Assembly: GCA_035290045.1 (NCBI GenBank)
Contig: DATDVH010000023.1
Coordinates: forward strand, 1-21,847
Length of the DNA: 21,847 nt
Direction: 5' to 3'
From: DATDVH01 sp035290045
GTDB lineage: Bacteria > Patescibacteriota > Microgenomatia > UBA1406 > HO2-37-13b
The notes beneath the pieces were generated by a model. It saw only the letters and a program-made list of their open reading frames with translations, was not told the origin of the DNA and made no database searches. This document shows, piece after piece, positions 1 through 7,157 of the stretch. The first letter of the stretch is position 1, and the number at the start of each line of letters is the position of its first letter. Position numbers and translations under genes: made by a program.

Positions 1-1
1 A

Positions 2-223
2 CCAACATACGTACAACAATTTTCATTAGCAGACGGACGCATGATCAAAAGAAGTCTTGGAAGCGCATTCATTCAATTTGAAGATAAAGAATTGGCAGTG
101 CCAGTGATTTTAGGAAGGAAAGATGATACAGCGCTTCTTGGGATCACGACACTTGAGAGCTTCGGACTCATGCTTGATCCTTTCAAGAGAAGAATTTATC
201 AGAGTAAATTGATGATGGGATAA
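2..223 (+). CDS. Retropepsin-like aspartic protease, C-terminal part (5' end off window)
   Basis: The reading frame is open from the first bases of the window, before the internal ATG at 41, so the gene is cut by the window edge and about 73 residues are visible. The visible part reads as a clan AA (retroviral-type, COG5550-like) aspartic protease C-terminus: an 'ADGR.IKRSLG' stretch, a beta-rich 'ELAVPVILG' strand, and the closing 'LLGITTLESFGLMLDP' segment, where the family has its second hydrophobic-hydrophobic-Gly element followed by a helix. The catalytic Asp-Thr/Ser-Gly motif would lie upstream and is not visible. Small proteins of this kind are common in bacteria and their substrates are mostly unknown. 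It ends 51 nt before rpmE, which has its own promoter. Family assignment is by remembered pattern. Confidence 0.6.
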   Translation, partial: PTYVQQFSLADGRMIKRSLGSAFIQFEDKELAVPVILGRKDDTALLGITTLESFGLMLDPFKRRIYQSKLMMG

Positions 224-238
224 AAAAATCTTTATGTT

Positions 239-267
239 TTGATTTTCTCAAAAACATGTTGTATACT
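239..267 (+). promoter_or_regulatory. Predicted promoter of rpmE, leaderless geometry
   Basis: A -35 box TTGATT (239-244) and a -10 box TATACT (262-267) are separated by exactly 17 nt. The -10 box ends 7 nt before the rpmE ATG at 275, so transcription should begin at or within a base of the start codon. There is no Shine-Dalgarno sequence in between. Confidence 0.6.
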
Positions 268-274
268 TATCCTT

Positions 275-574
275 ATGAAACCAGTAATTCATCCTCAATT
301 TTACGAAGAAGTCAAAGTAATGTGTTCATGTGGTAACTCGTTCGTCACCGGATCAACGAAAAAAGATATTCATGTAGAAGTCTGCTACAGGTGCCACCCC
401 CTCTATACCGGAGAAAAACGATTTGTTGATACATTAGGACAAGTAGGTAAATTTCAAAAGAAACAAGAAGTAGCACAAAATTATGCACAAAAGACCGCAG
501 GCAAAAAAAAGAAAAAAGAAATAAAAGAAACTCACCAACCCAAGACATTAAAAGAACTTTTAACAGAAGTATAA
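275..574 (+). CDS. rpmE: Ribosomal protein bL31
   Basis: Component of the large ribosomal subunit. The protein is 99 residues and starts MKPVIHPQFY, the usual bL31 N-terminus. The start at 275 is chosen over an upstream in-frame ATG at 239 because homology begins there and the promoter -10 box would lie inside the longer version. Cys17, Cys19, Cys37 and Cys40 form the zinc-binding set of the C+ type, and the HPLYTG and FVDTLGQVGKF segments are typical. The last 35 or so residues form a Lys-rich, probably disordered tail (six consecutive Lys-rich positions near residue 75) that makes the protein longer than the usual 65-80 residues. The gene appears to be transcribed alone from the promoter just upstream. 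Confidence 0.93.
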   Translation: MKPVIHPQFYEEVKVMCSCGNSFVTGSTKKDIHVEVCYRCHPLYTGEKRFVDTLGQVGKFQKKQEVAQNYAQKTAGKKKKKEIKETHQPKTLKELLTEV

Positions 575-588
575 ACGATAAAACTGTA

Positions 589-617
589 TTGAATTTTCCT
601 TCATAATCCAGTATAAT
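589..617 (+). promoter_or_regulatory. Predicted promoter of gyrB, leaderless geometry
   Basis: A -35 box TTGAAT (589-594) and a consensus -10 box TATAAT (612-617) have a 17-nt spacer. The -10 box ends 6 nt before the gyrB ATG at 624. The predicted transcript starts at the ATG and leaves no room for a ribosome binding site. Confidence 0.7.
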
Positions 618-623
618 ACCATC

Positions 624-2558
624 ATGAACTCTTCATCAAAAAATGACTATACTGCCCAATCCATCACTGTCCTTGAAGGGTTAGAACCTGTCAGGAAGCG
701 ACCAGCTATGTATATCGGCACCACTTCTATAGGAGGAGTCTACCATTGTCTTGCCGAGATCGTAGACAATGCTATAGATGAAGCATTGGCAGGATTTGCG
801 CACAACATCATTATTCGTCTGGAGAAAAACAATTATCTCACGGTTATAGATAACGGACGAGGCATCCCGATTGACGAAATACCTAAATACAAAAAATCAG
901 CACTTGAGATTGTCATGACCAAACTCCACGCAGGAGGAAAATTTGACGGAAAAACCTACAAAATATCAGGAGGTCTTCATGGAGTGGGCGCGTCAGTAGT
1001 CAATGCATTATCAGAACATCTCATAGTTGAAGTCAAGAAAAAAGAAGGAATATACCGACAAGAATATAAATCTGGCGCACCACTGAATAAAGTGAAAATA
1101 ATCTCAAATACACTCATTGATAGTCCCTTCAAGAGCGGAGTCTCCATTTCTTTTTTGCCAGACAAAACTATTTTTAAGGAAAGTATTGAACTTGCATTAA
1201 AACAAGTAAAAAAGCAGATAAAAGAACGCGCATACCTCATACCCAAAGTCACATTCACCATAGAAGATCATCGTACTAATGAAACGTACGCATATTATTT
1301 TGACGGCGGCATACTCTCCCTAATGAGAGACCTCAACAAAAATAGAAAAACCATCCACGATCCTATTTATATTAAAAAAGATGTTGACGATAAAGAAATT
1401 GAAGTCGCGATCCAATACAACGATTCTATATCAGAAACTGTACTTTCTTTTGTCAATGTTATCAACACTCATGAAGGAGGCACACATCTTACTGGATTTA
1501 AAATCGCATTGACAAAAGCAGTCAATGACTATGCGAGAAAGGAAAATATATTCAAAGATGCCAATGAATCTCTCATGGGCGAGGACGTACGAGAAGGACT
1601 CACTGCAGTCGTCTACATAAAAATGCCATCTACTCATCTGCAATTTGAAGGACAGACAAAAACCAAACTCGGCAATGCAGAAGTACAGACTATCGTACAA
1701 CAAGAAGTAAATAAATCGCTTGATCAATTTTTTGAGGAAAATCCAAAAGTTACACGAGAAATCATTGGAAAGATTCTTATCTCACATAAAGCTCGTCTTG
1801 CCGCAAAAGCCGCCAAAGACGCAGTATTAAGAAAGGGAGCGCTTGATGGCATGACTCTCCCTGGCAAACTTGCGGATTGTCAGGAAAAAGATCCGAGCAA
1901 ATCCGAACTCTTCATCGTTGAAGGAGATTCAGCAGGAGGTACAGCCAAACAAGGACGAAACCGTAAGTTTCAAGCAATATTACCTTTACGAGGAAAAATT
2001 CTCAACACTGAGCGAGCATATCTTGATAAAGTCCTTTCATTTAAGGAAATAAAGGATCTTGTCGTCGCACTTGGTATGGGAATTGGAGAAAATAGTACTC
2101 ATGAAAAACTACGCTATCACAAAATCATCATTATGACCGACGCTGATGTTGATGGTGAACATATTCGTACTCTTATCCTGACTTTTTTCTACAGACACCT
2201 TCCTGAAGTCATGACCAAAGGACACCTTTATATCGCTCAACCCCCGCTTTATAAAATTCAATCCGGGAAAAAAATTAGCTATGCCTATTCGGATAAAGAA
2301 AAAAATACTACTATTTCCGAGTGGGCAAAAACAAGCAATCAACAACCCATGATTCAACGATACAAAGGATTGGGAGAGATGAATCCAGACCAACTTGCCG
2401 ATACCACGATGGATCCTGATGTGCGCATGTTAAAACAAGTGACGATAGACGACGCAGAAGAAGCAAATAAGACGTTTACCATGCTTATGGGTGCTGAAGT
2501 ACCACCGAGAAAAAAATTTATCACAACACATGCTAAATTAGCCGAACTAGATTTATAA
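624..2558 (+). CDS. gyrB: DNA gyrase subunit B
   Basis: ATPase subunit of the type IIA topoisomerase that introduces negative supercoils. The protein is 644 residues, the normal length for a GyrB without the proteobacterial insert. The GHKL ATPase domain is intact: Glu45 and Asn49 in EIVDNAIDEA, the DNGRGIP motif, and the ATP lid SGGLHGVGASVVNALS. The transducer domain includes the QTKTKLGN loop with its lysine. The TOPRIM domain has EGDSAGG (Glu433) and DADVDGEH (Asp506, Asp508, Asp510), the Mg-binding residues. The C-terminal QRYKGLGEMN motif is present. The partner gyrA is only 1.2 kb downstream on the same strand, separated by an unknown gene and ppa, which suggests one transcription unit. 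GyrB rather than ParE is supported by the gyrase-type GyrA nearby. Confidence 0.97.
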   Translation: MNSSSKNDYTAQSITVLEGLEPVRKRPAMYIGTTSIGGVYHCLAEIVDNAIDEALAGFAHNIIIRLEKNNYLTVIDNGRGIPIDEIPKYKKSALEIVMTKLHAGGKFDGKTYKISGGLHGVGASVVNALSEHLIVEVKKKEGIYRQEYKSGAPLNKVKIISNTLIDSPFKSGVSISFLPDKTIFKESIELALKQVKKQIKERAYLIPKVTFTIEDHRTNETYAYYFDGGILSLMRDLNKNRKTIHDPIYIKKDVDDKEIEVAIQYNDSISETVLSFVNVINTHEGGTHLTGFKIALTKAVNDYARKENIFKDANESLMGEDVREGLTAVVYIKMPSTHLQFEGQTKTKLGNAEVQTIVQQEVNKSLDQFFEENPKVTREIIGKILISHKARLAAKAAKDAVLRKGALDGMTLPGKLADCQEKDPSKSELFIVEGDSAGGTAKQGRNRKFQAILPLRGKILNTERAYLDKVLSFKEIKDLVVALGMGIGENSTHEKLRYHKIIIMTDADVDGEHIRTLILTFFYRHLPEVMTKGHLYIAQPPLYKIQSGKKISYAYSDKEKNTTISEWAKTSNQQPMIQRYKGLGEMNPDQLADTTMDPDVRMLKQVTIDDAEEANKTFTMLMGAEVPPRKKFITTHAKLAELDL

Positions 2559-2594
2559 ATAAAAGCATTATAAGCATAAATATTAAAACTATAT

Positions 2595-3200
2595 ATGGAA
2601 AGAAAAAAACTAATAGCTGATGAAGGTAAAAATAATTTACCCGGTAAAGAAGGATCAACTATAAACCTAGATTATTTCCCAAAGAATGGATTGGGATTTC
2701 ATGGAACATCAGATTACTTTTTAGAATCTATCCGTACTCAAGGACTTCATTTAAAAAACAAAGGAGAATGCCCTCTGAAAGATTTCAACTATTGGCCTAT
2801 ATTCTATAGTCATTTTGACCCTTTCAATAATGCTAAAAAAACAAAAAAAGATATAACCCCTGCGGATTTTCTAAACGGATTAGAGAGATTTATTGAGCTG
2901 GGGATAGATATAGCAAAAAATCTTGGCGGAGGAATACATGGAGGAAACAAATTGATAGTTGATCAAAAAACCGGAGAAATAATTTTAGCTCGAACAACAA
3001 AACCTTTACTCTGTGTATTTATAGACAAACAAAAACGAGGGAAAATTTCACATGCGATCGATCCAACAAAACTTATAGAATTTGTCCCTCCTGAAGATAT
3101 TATTTGTCTTCAGACTCTTGAAAGCACAGAAGAGATGGCTACATTCATTAATAAAGTCACAACGAGTCTTTGTCGTACATTAAAAATTAAATTATCATAA
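2595..3200 (+). CDS. Unknown protein with an ADP-ribosyltransferase-like HGT motif
   Basis: The protein is 201 residues and soluble, with no signal peptide or membrane segment. I do not recognise it as a named family. Residues 33-52 read LGFHGTSDYFLESIRTQGLH, which resembles strand 1 and helix 1 of ADP-ribosyltransferase folds such as PARP, KptA and related toxins (His-Gly-Thr/Ser, then a helix ending in I...GL); His36 would contact NAD. A Tyr-containing segment (IFYSHFDP, near residues 73-80) and a late acidic segment (FVPPEDIICL, near residues 158-167) could be the second and third elements of an H-Y-E triad, but I cannot verify the alignment. A GGGIHGG loop lies near residue 114. The gene follows gyrB by 36 nt and ends 1 nt before the ppa start, so it is probably co-transcribed and possibly translationally coupled to ppa. 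Base composition matches its neighbours. Function unknown. Confidence 0.55.
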   Translation: MERKKLIADEGKNNLPGKEGSTINLDYFPKNGLGFHGTSDYFLESIRTQGLHLKNKGECPLKDFNYWPIFYSHFDPFNNAKKTKKDITPADFLNGLERFIELGIDIAKNLGGGIHGGNKLIVDQKTGEIILARTTKPLLCVFIDKQKRGKISHAIDPTKLIEFVPPEDIICLQTLESTEEMATFINKVTTSLCRTLKIKLS

Positions 3201-3201
3201 T

Positions 3202-3717
3202 ATGAAGATACAAAAACTATCCGCGGGAAAAAAGCCGCCGTCTGAAATAAATGTTTTTATTGAGATTCCTCAAGGATCGTCTATAAAATACGAATTAGAT
3301 AAAGAATCTGGAATAATCTTTGTTGATAGATTTTCCTATACCGCGATGAGCTATCCATTCAATTATGGTTTTATTCCGAACACAAAAGCTGAAGACGGCG
3401 ATGCGGTGGATGTATTGGTTATCTCAAGTCATTCTGTCTATCCCGGAACAATACTCCAGTCAAGACCTATCGGTATGCTTGAAATGGAAGATGAAGCAGG
3501 GATTGACACAAAAATCATTGCGGTACCGTTCAAAAAAGTTGATCCTTTTTATTCTCACATAGAAGACATCACGGACTTAAACGATAATCTCAAAAATATG
3601 ATCAAACATTTTTTTGAACATTATAAAGAGATTGAGCCGGGCAAGTGGGTGAAAATTAAAAATTTTTTGTCTAAAAAATACGCGGAGGCTACAATACAGA
3701 AAACATTGACAAAATAA
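3202..3717 (+). CDS. ppa: Inorganic pyrophosphatase, family I
   Basis: Cytoplasmic enzyme that hydrolyses pyrophosphate to two phosphates and pulls biosynthetic reactions forward. The protein is 171 residues, close to the bacterial norm of about 175. The active-site set is complete: Lys29-Tyr30-Glu31, Tyr54, the metal-binding EDGDAVDV motif (Asp64, Asp66, Asp69), Asp96 and Asp101 in MEDEAGIDTK, and Lys103. The RPIG segment is also typical. The start lies 1 nt after the preceding stop codon and has no visible Shine-Dalgarno sequence, which points to translational coupling with the upstream unknown gene. A 30-bp palindrome begins 4 nt after the stop codon. Confidence 0.96.
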   Translation: MKIQKLSAGKKPPSEINVFIEIPQGSSIKYELDKESGIIFVDRFSYTAMSYPFNYGFIPNTKAEDGDAVDVLVISSHSVYPGTILQSRPIGMLEMEDEAGIDTKIIAVPFKKVDPFYSHIEDITDLNDNLKNMIKHFFEHYKEIEPGKWVKIKNFLSKKYAEATIQKTLTK

Positions 3718-3720
3718 CAC

Positions 3721-3750
3721 TGTAGGGAACAGGCATGCCTGTTCCCTACA
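3721..3750. repeat. 30-bp perfect palindrome (REP-like)
   Basis: The half-site TGTAGGGAACAGGCA is followed directly by its exact reverse complement, giving a 30-bp perfect palindrome centred on GCATGC. It fills the ppa-gyrA gap. There is no run of T after it on either strand, so it is not a standard intrinsic terminator. The GTAGGG...CCCTAC frame resembles REP-type palindromes mobilised by RAYT transposases, by recollection only. Confidence 0.85.
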
Positions 3751-3761
3751 AAATCGTAACG

Positions 3762-6269
3762 ATGCACAATATCCAACCAACAGAAATATCATCAGAAATG
3801 AAACGAGCGTACCTCAACTACGCTATGTCAGTCATCGTCTCACGCGCACTCCCTGATGTGCGAGACGGTCTCAAACCAGTACACCGACGTATTCTTTTTG
3901 CTATGTATAAATTAGGACTGACCGCAGGAGCACGCTTTTCAAAATCCGCAAAAGTTGTTGGAGAGGTGCTGGGGAAATACCATCCACATGGAGATAGTCC
4001 CGTATATGAAGCATTGGTACGCATGGCACAAGACTTTTCTATGCGATATCCATTGATTAAAGGTCAGGGAAATTTTGGCTCTATTGACGGCGACCCTCCT
4101 GCCGCTATGCGATACACCGAGATAAAGCTTACTAAAATAGCTGAAGAAATGCTTTTTGATCTTGACAAAGAGACAGTACCTTTTACTCCTAATTTTGATG
4201 GGTCTCTTGAAGAACCAAAATATCTTCCTGCAAAACTGCCCAATGTACTGCTTATGGGAGCTGAAGGAATAGCTGTAGGCATGGCAACTAAAATCCCTCC
4301 ACACAACCTCACTGAACTGATTGATGGGATATGTCTGATGATTGATAAAACAAATATCATAACCAATGCGCCGAATGTAACCCAATTACAATCAACGACA
4401 ACTCATTCAACAAATATTACTTTTGACACGACACTTGAAGAATTACTTGCACATATCAAAGGTCCTGATTTCCCCACCGCAGGACTGATCTATGGAGCAC
4501 AAGATATCCAACAAGCATATGCTACTGGAAAAGGTAAACTCATCGTACGCGCGAAAGTAACCGATGAAGAGTATGGAAAAGGAAAAACAGCTCTCATCAT
4601 CAACGAACTGCCTTATCAAGTAAATAAGGCACATCTGATTGAGAAAATAGCTCATTTGGTACGAGACAAGAAAATACTAGGGATTTCAGACCTTCGCGAC
4701 GAATCAGATAGAGATGGTATCCGAATCGTTATAGAACTCAAGCGAGACGCGGCTCAAAAAAAAGTCATGAATAATCTGTATAAGCATACTGAATTACAGA
4801 CGAGTTTTCCCCTCAATATGGTAGTCCTTGTTGATGGCACACCACATACATTGTCTCTCAAATCAATTCTCAGTTATTACATCCAACATAGAGTTGAGAT
4901 CGTTACCAAGCGATCAGAATATGAATTACGGCAAGCCAAACACCGCGCGCATATTTTAGAAGGACTTCTCATTGCTCTTGACCACATTGACGCAATCATA
5001 GAAACGATTAAAAAATCAGAAAATGAACCTGCGGCGAAAAAGAATTTGATGGAAAAATTCAAACTTTCCGATATTCAATCACAGGCGATTTTGGACATGC
5101 AGTTGAAACGACTGACAGGACTTGAACGAAATAAAATAGAAGATGAACTTGCCGTACTGAAAAAAACCATCAATTATCTCGAGACATTACTTGCAGATGT
5201 ATTTAAGATATTAAAAGTTGTCAAAGATGAGCTTCTTGAACTCAGACAAAAATTCGGTGACGCACGGAAAACAAAAATATATAAATACAAACCAGGCGAA
5301 TTTTCTGACGAAGAATTGATTGAAAATAAAGAAGTTATCGTCATCCTCACAAAGGAAGGGTATATCAAACAAATATCAAAAGAAACCTTCAAAGTGCAAA
5401 ATAGAGGAGGTAAAGGGGTCGCTGGATTTGACACGAAAGAAGAAGATGATGTCTATTTTATCACAACAGCCATGACCCATGATTCAATACTTTTTTTTAC
5501 CGACAAGGGCAAAGTGTACCAAACGCGGGTATGGGAGATACCCCAAGGATCACGCATTTCCAAAGGCAAAGCATTAGCAAATCTTATCAACATTGCGCCT
5601 CAGGAAAATATTACTTCCATATTAACGTACAATAACAAACAAACTGCAATCGGTAATCAACAACTGTACATTTTCATGTGTACCAAACTCGGCACTATTA
5701 AAAAAACCGCTCTTTCAGAATTTTTGACCATACGTGCAAACGGTATTATCGCGATACGATTAGGCGACCAAGATGATTTATGCTGGGTTAAGATAAGTGA
5801 TGGCAAAAAAATGATAGTGCTTGCCACTCGTCAGGGTCAGGCGATAGTATTTCCCGAAAATAATGTCAAATCAACCGGACGAAGTAGTATTGGAGTGAAG
5901 GGAATAGAATTGGATAAAGACGACTCAGTCTCATCAATGGATATATTTAACAAGGAAGAAAAAGATAAAAAATTGCTGGTACTTTCTCAAAAGGGGGTCG
6001 GCAAAAAAACATTGGTAAAATTATTTAGACAACAAAAACGTGCTGGAAAAGGAGTGAAAATCGCCACAGTTGATCACAAAAATGGTCATATCATTTTTTC
6101 TCGTATTATTGATACCGAAGACGAAACTATTATCATCACATCGCAAAAAGGTCAAGTCGTCAAAATCCCTATGAAAAGTATCCCCACCCTCTCACGCACT
6201 GCAAAAGGCGTTATTTTAATGCGTTTTTCAAATAAAAATGATCTTGTTGCATCAGCAACATTTGTATAA
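3762..6269 (+). CDS. gyrA: DNA gyrase subunit A
   Basis: DNA breakage-reunion subunit of gyrase. The protein is 835 residues from the ATG at 3762. That start is preferred over the in-frame ATG at 3735, which lies inside the palindrome and would add a nine-residue stretch unlike any GyrA N-terminus. The winged-helix region contains the quinolone-determining segment GKYHPHGDSPVYEALVRMAQ, with Ser and Glu at the two positions that usually determine sensitivity. The catalytic tyrosine is Tyr118 in AAMRYTE. The coiled-coil gate spans roughly residues 360-490. The C-terminal beta-pinwheel carries the GyrA box QNRGGKG (546-552), a one-residue variant of QRRGGKG, and several weaker blade repeats. This marks it as gyrase rather than ParC. 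No Shine-Dalgarno is visible. Expression is probably shared with the upstream genes. Confidence 0.96.
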   Translation: MHNIQPTEISSEMKRAYLNYAMSVIVSRALPDVRDGLKPVHRRILFAMYKLGLTAGARFSKSAKVVGEVLGKYHPHGDSPVYEALVRMAQDFSMRYPLIKGQGNFGSIDGDPPAAMRYTEIKLTKIAEEMLFDLDKETVPFTPNFDGSLEEPKYLPAKLPNVLLMGAEGIAVGMATKIPPHNLTELIDGICLMIDKTNIITNAPNVTQLQSTTTHSTNITFDTTLEELLAHIKGPDFPTAGLIYGAQDIQQAYATGKGKLIVRAKVTDEEYGKGKTALIINELPYQVNKAHLIEKIAHLVRDKKILGISDLRDESDRDGIRIVIELKRDAAQKKVMNNLYKHTELQTSFPLNMVVLVDGTPHTLSLKSILSYYIQHRVEIVTKRSEYELRQAKHRAHILEGLLIALDHIDAIIETIKKSENEPAAKKNLMEKFKLSDIQSQAILDMQLKRLTGLERNKIEDELAVLKKTINYLETLLADVFKILKVVKDELLELRQKFGDARKTKIYKYKPGEFSDEELIENKEVIVILTKEGYIKQISKETFKVQNRGGKGVAGFDTKEEDDVYFITTAMTHDSILFFTDKGKVYQTRVWEIPQGSRISKGKALANLINIAPQENITSILTYNNKQTAIGNQQLYIFMCTKLGTIKKTALSEFLTIRANGIIAIRLGDQDDLCWVKISDGKKMIVLATRQGQAIVFPENNVKSTGRSSIGVKGIELDKDDSVSSMDIFNKEEKDKKLLVLSQKGVGKKTLVKLFRQQKRAGKGVKIATVDHKNGHIIFSRIIDTEDETIIITSQKGQVVKIPMKSIPTLSRTAKGVILMRFSNKNDLVASATFV

Positions 6270-6277
6270 ATATAAAT

Positions 6278-7144
6278 ATGAAAATAAACGGAAAAGAAAT
6301 AGCCGATCACATTATAAATCATCTTTCAAAAGAAGTGAAAAAGTTGAAGCGAAAACCTGCTTTTGCAGTATTTCTTGTCAAACCATCAGAAGAAAATATT
6401 TCATTTGTCAAAGCAAAAGAAAAAGCAACAAAAGCAATCAATGGCTCTTTTCACCTCATTCGTACCAATACAGTACCTACTTTTGAAAAATTTGCAAACA
6501 AGATTAAGAACACTGCAGAAGACCGTGCAATAAGCAGTATAATCATCCAACAACCTCTTCCTTCATCACTCTCAACTGATAGCCTCTATGATTATATTCC
6601 CCATGAAAAAGAGATTGAAGGACATAAGAAAAAATCATATTTTTACCCTCCTATCGGACTTGCAGTATTCACCATCTTAAAATATATTTATCAACCAGGT
6701 AACAAAAAAAATATTAAAGAGCTTATGGTTGATATGAAAAAAGATAGATTGTTTTTCAAACGTGTACTCAAGCGAAAAAAAATAGTACTTATTGGACGAG
6801 GGACTACTGGAGGTAAACCAATTGCTCAGATTTTTACTGAGGCAAAAATCAATTTTATCAATATTCATAGTCAGACTCCACACGCCGAATTTTTTGAGAA
6901 AGAAGCCGATATTATCATATCTGCAGTAGGTAGGAAAGTAATCAATCCAAATGACCTTAAAAGTGGTGTCATACTGATAAGCGTTGGCATACGCAAGGAA
7001 AACGACGTATGGAAAGGGGATTATGATGAAGATGAAGTGAAAAATATCGCAGGCTTTTATACACCTACTCCTGGTGGTATCGGTCCTCTTGACATCGCCT
7101 ACCTCATGCATAATCTCGTTGAATCAACCAGAGTGCAGAAATAA
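6278..7144 (+). CDS. folD: FolD-like methylenetetrahydrofolate dehydrogenase/cyclohydrolase, divergent
   Basis: The canonical FolD interconverts 5,10-methylene-, methenyl- and 10-formyl-tetrahydrofolate with NADP. This protein has 288 residues. The C-terminal NADP-binding half is well preserved: VLIGRGTTGGKP (the GRS..GRP nucleotide motif), INIHSQTP, ADIIISAVG, and the closing YTPTPGGIGPLDIAYL. The N-terminal active site is altered. The catalytic lysine (Lys47 in FVKAKEKA) and glutamine (Gln91 in IIIQQPLP) remain, but the usual tyrosine before the lysine is Phe43, the DVDG aspartate is Glu114 (KEIEG), and the PCTP segment is replaced by YPPIG. There is also a Lys-rich insertion near residues 140-165. 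It starts 8 nt after gyrA and converges on lepA with a 13-nt gap. It may be a working divergent enzyme or one with changed activity. Confidence 0.82.
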   Translation: MKINGKEIADHIINHLSKEVKKLKRKPAFAVFLVKPSEENISFVKAKEKATKAINGSFHLIRTNTVPTFEKFANKIKNTAEDRAISSIIIQQPLPSSLSTDSLYDYIPHEKEIEGHKKKSYFYPPIGLAVFTILKYIYQPGNKKNIKELMVDMKKDRLFFKRVLKRKKIVLIGRGTTGGKPIAQIFTEAKINFINIHSQTPHAEFFEKEADIIISAVGRKVINPNDLKSGVILISVGIRKENDVWKGDYDEDEVKNIAGFYTPTPGGIGPLDIAYLMHNLVESTRVQK

Positions 7145-7157
7145 TTACGCATATTTT

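Noticed and set aside
3721..3757. Palindrome as an intrinsic terminator for ppa
   Set aside because: The stem is strong but no run of T follows on either strand.
3735..3761. Upstream in-frame ATG for gyrA
   Set aside because: It lies in the palindrome and would add MPVPYKIVT, unlike any GyrA N-terminus; the ATG at 3762 matches the family start.
3939..4385. 148-residue minus-strand ORF inside gyrA
   Set aside because: Antisense shadow of a strongly conserved gene, with atypical composition.
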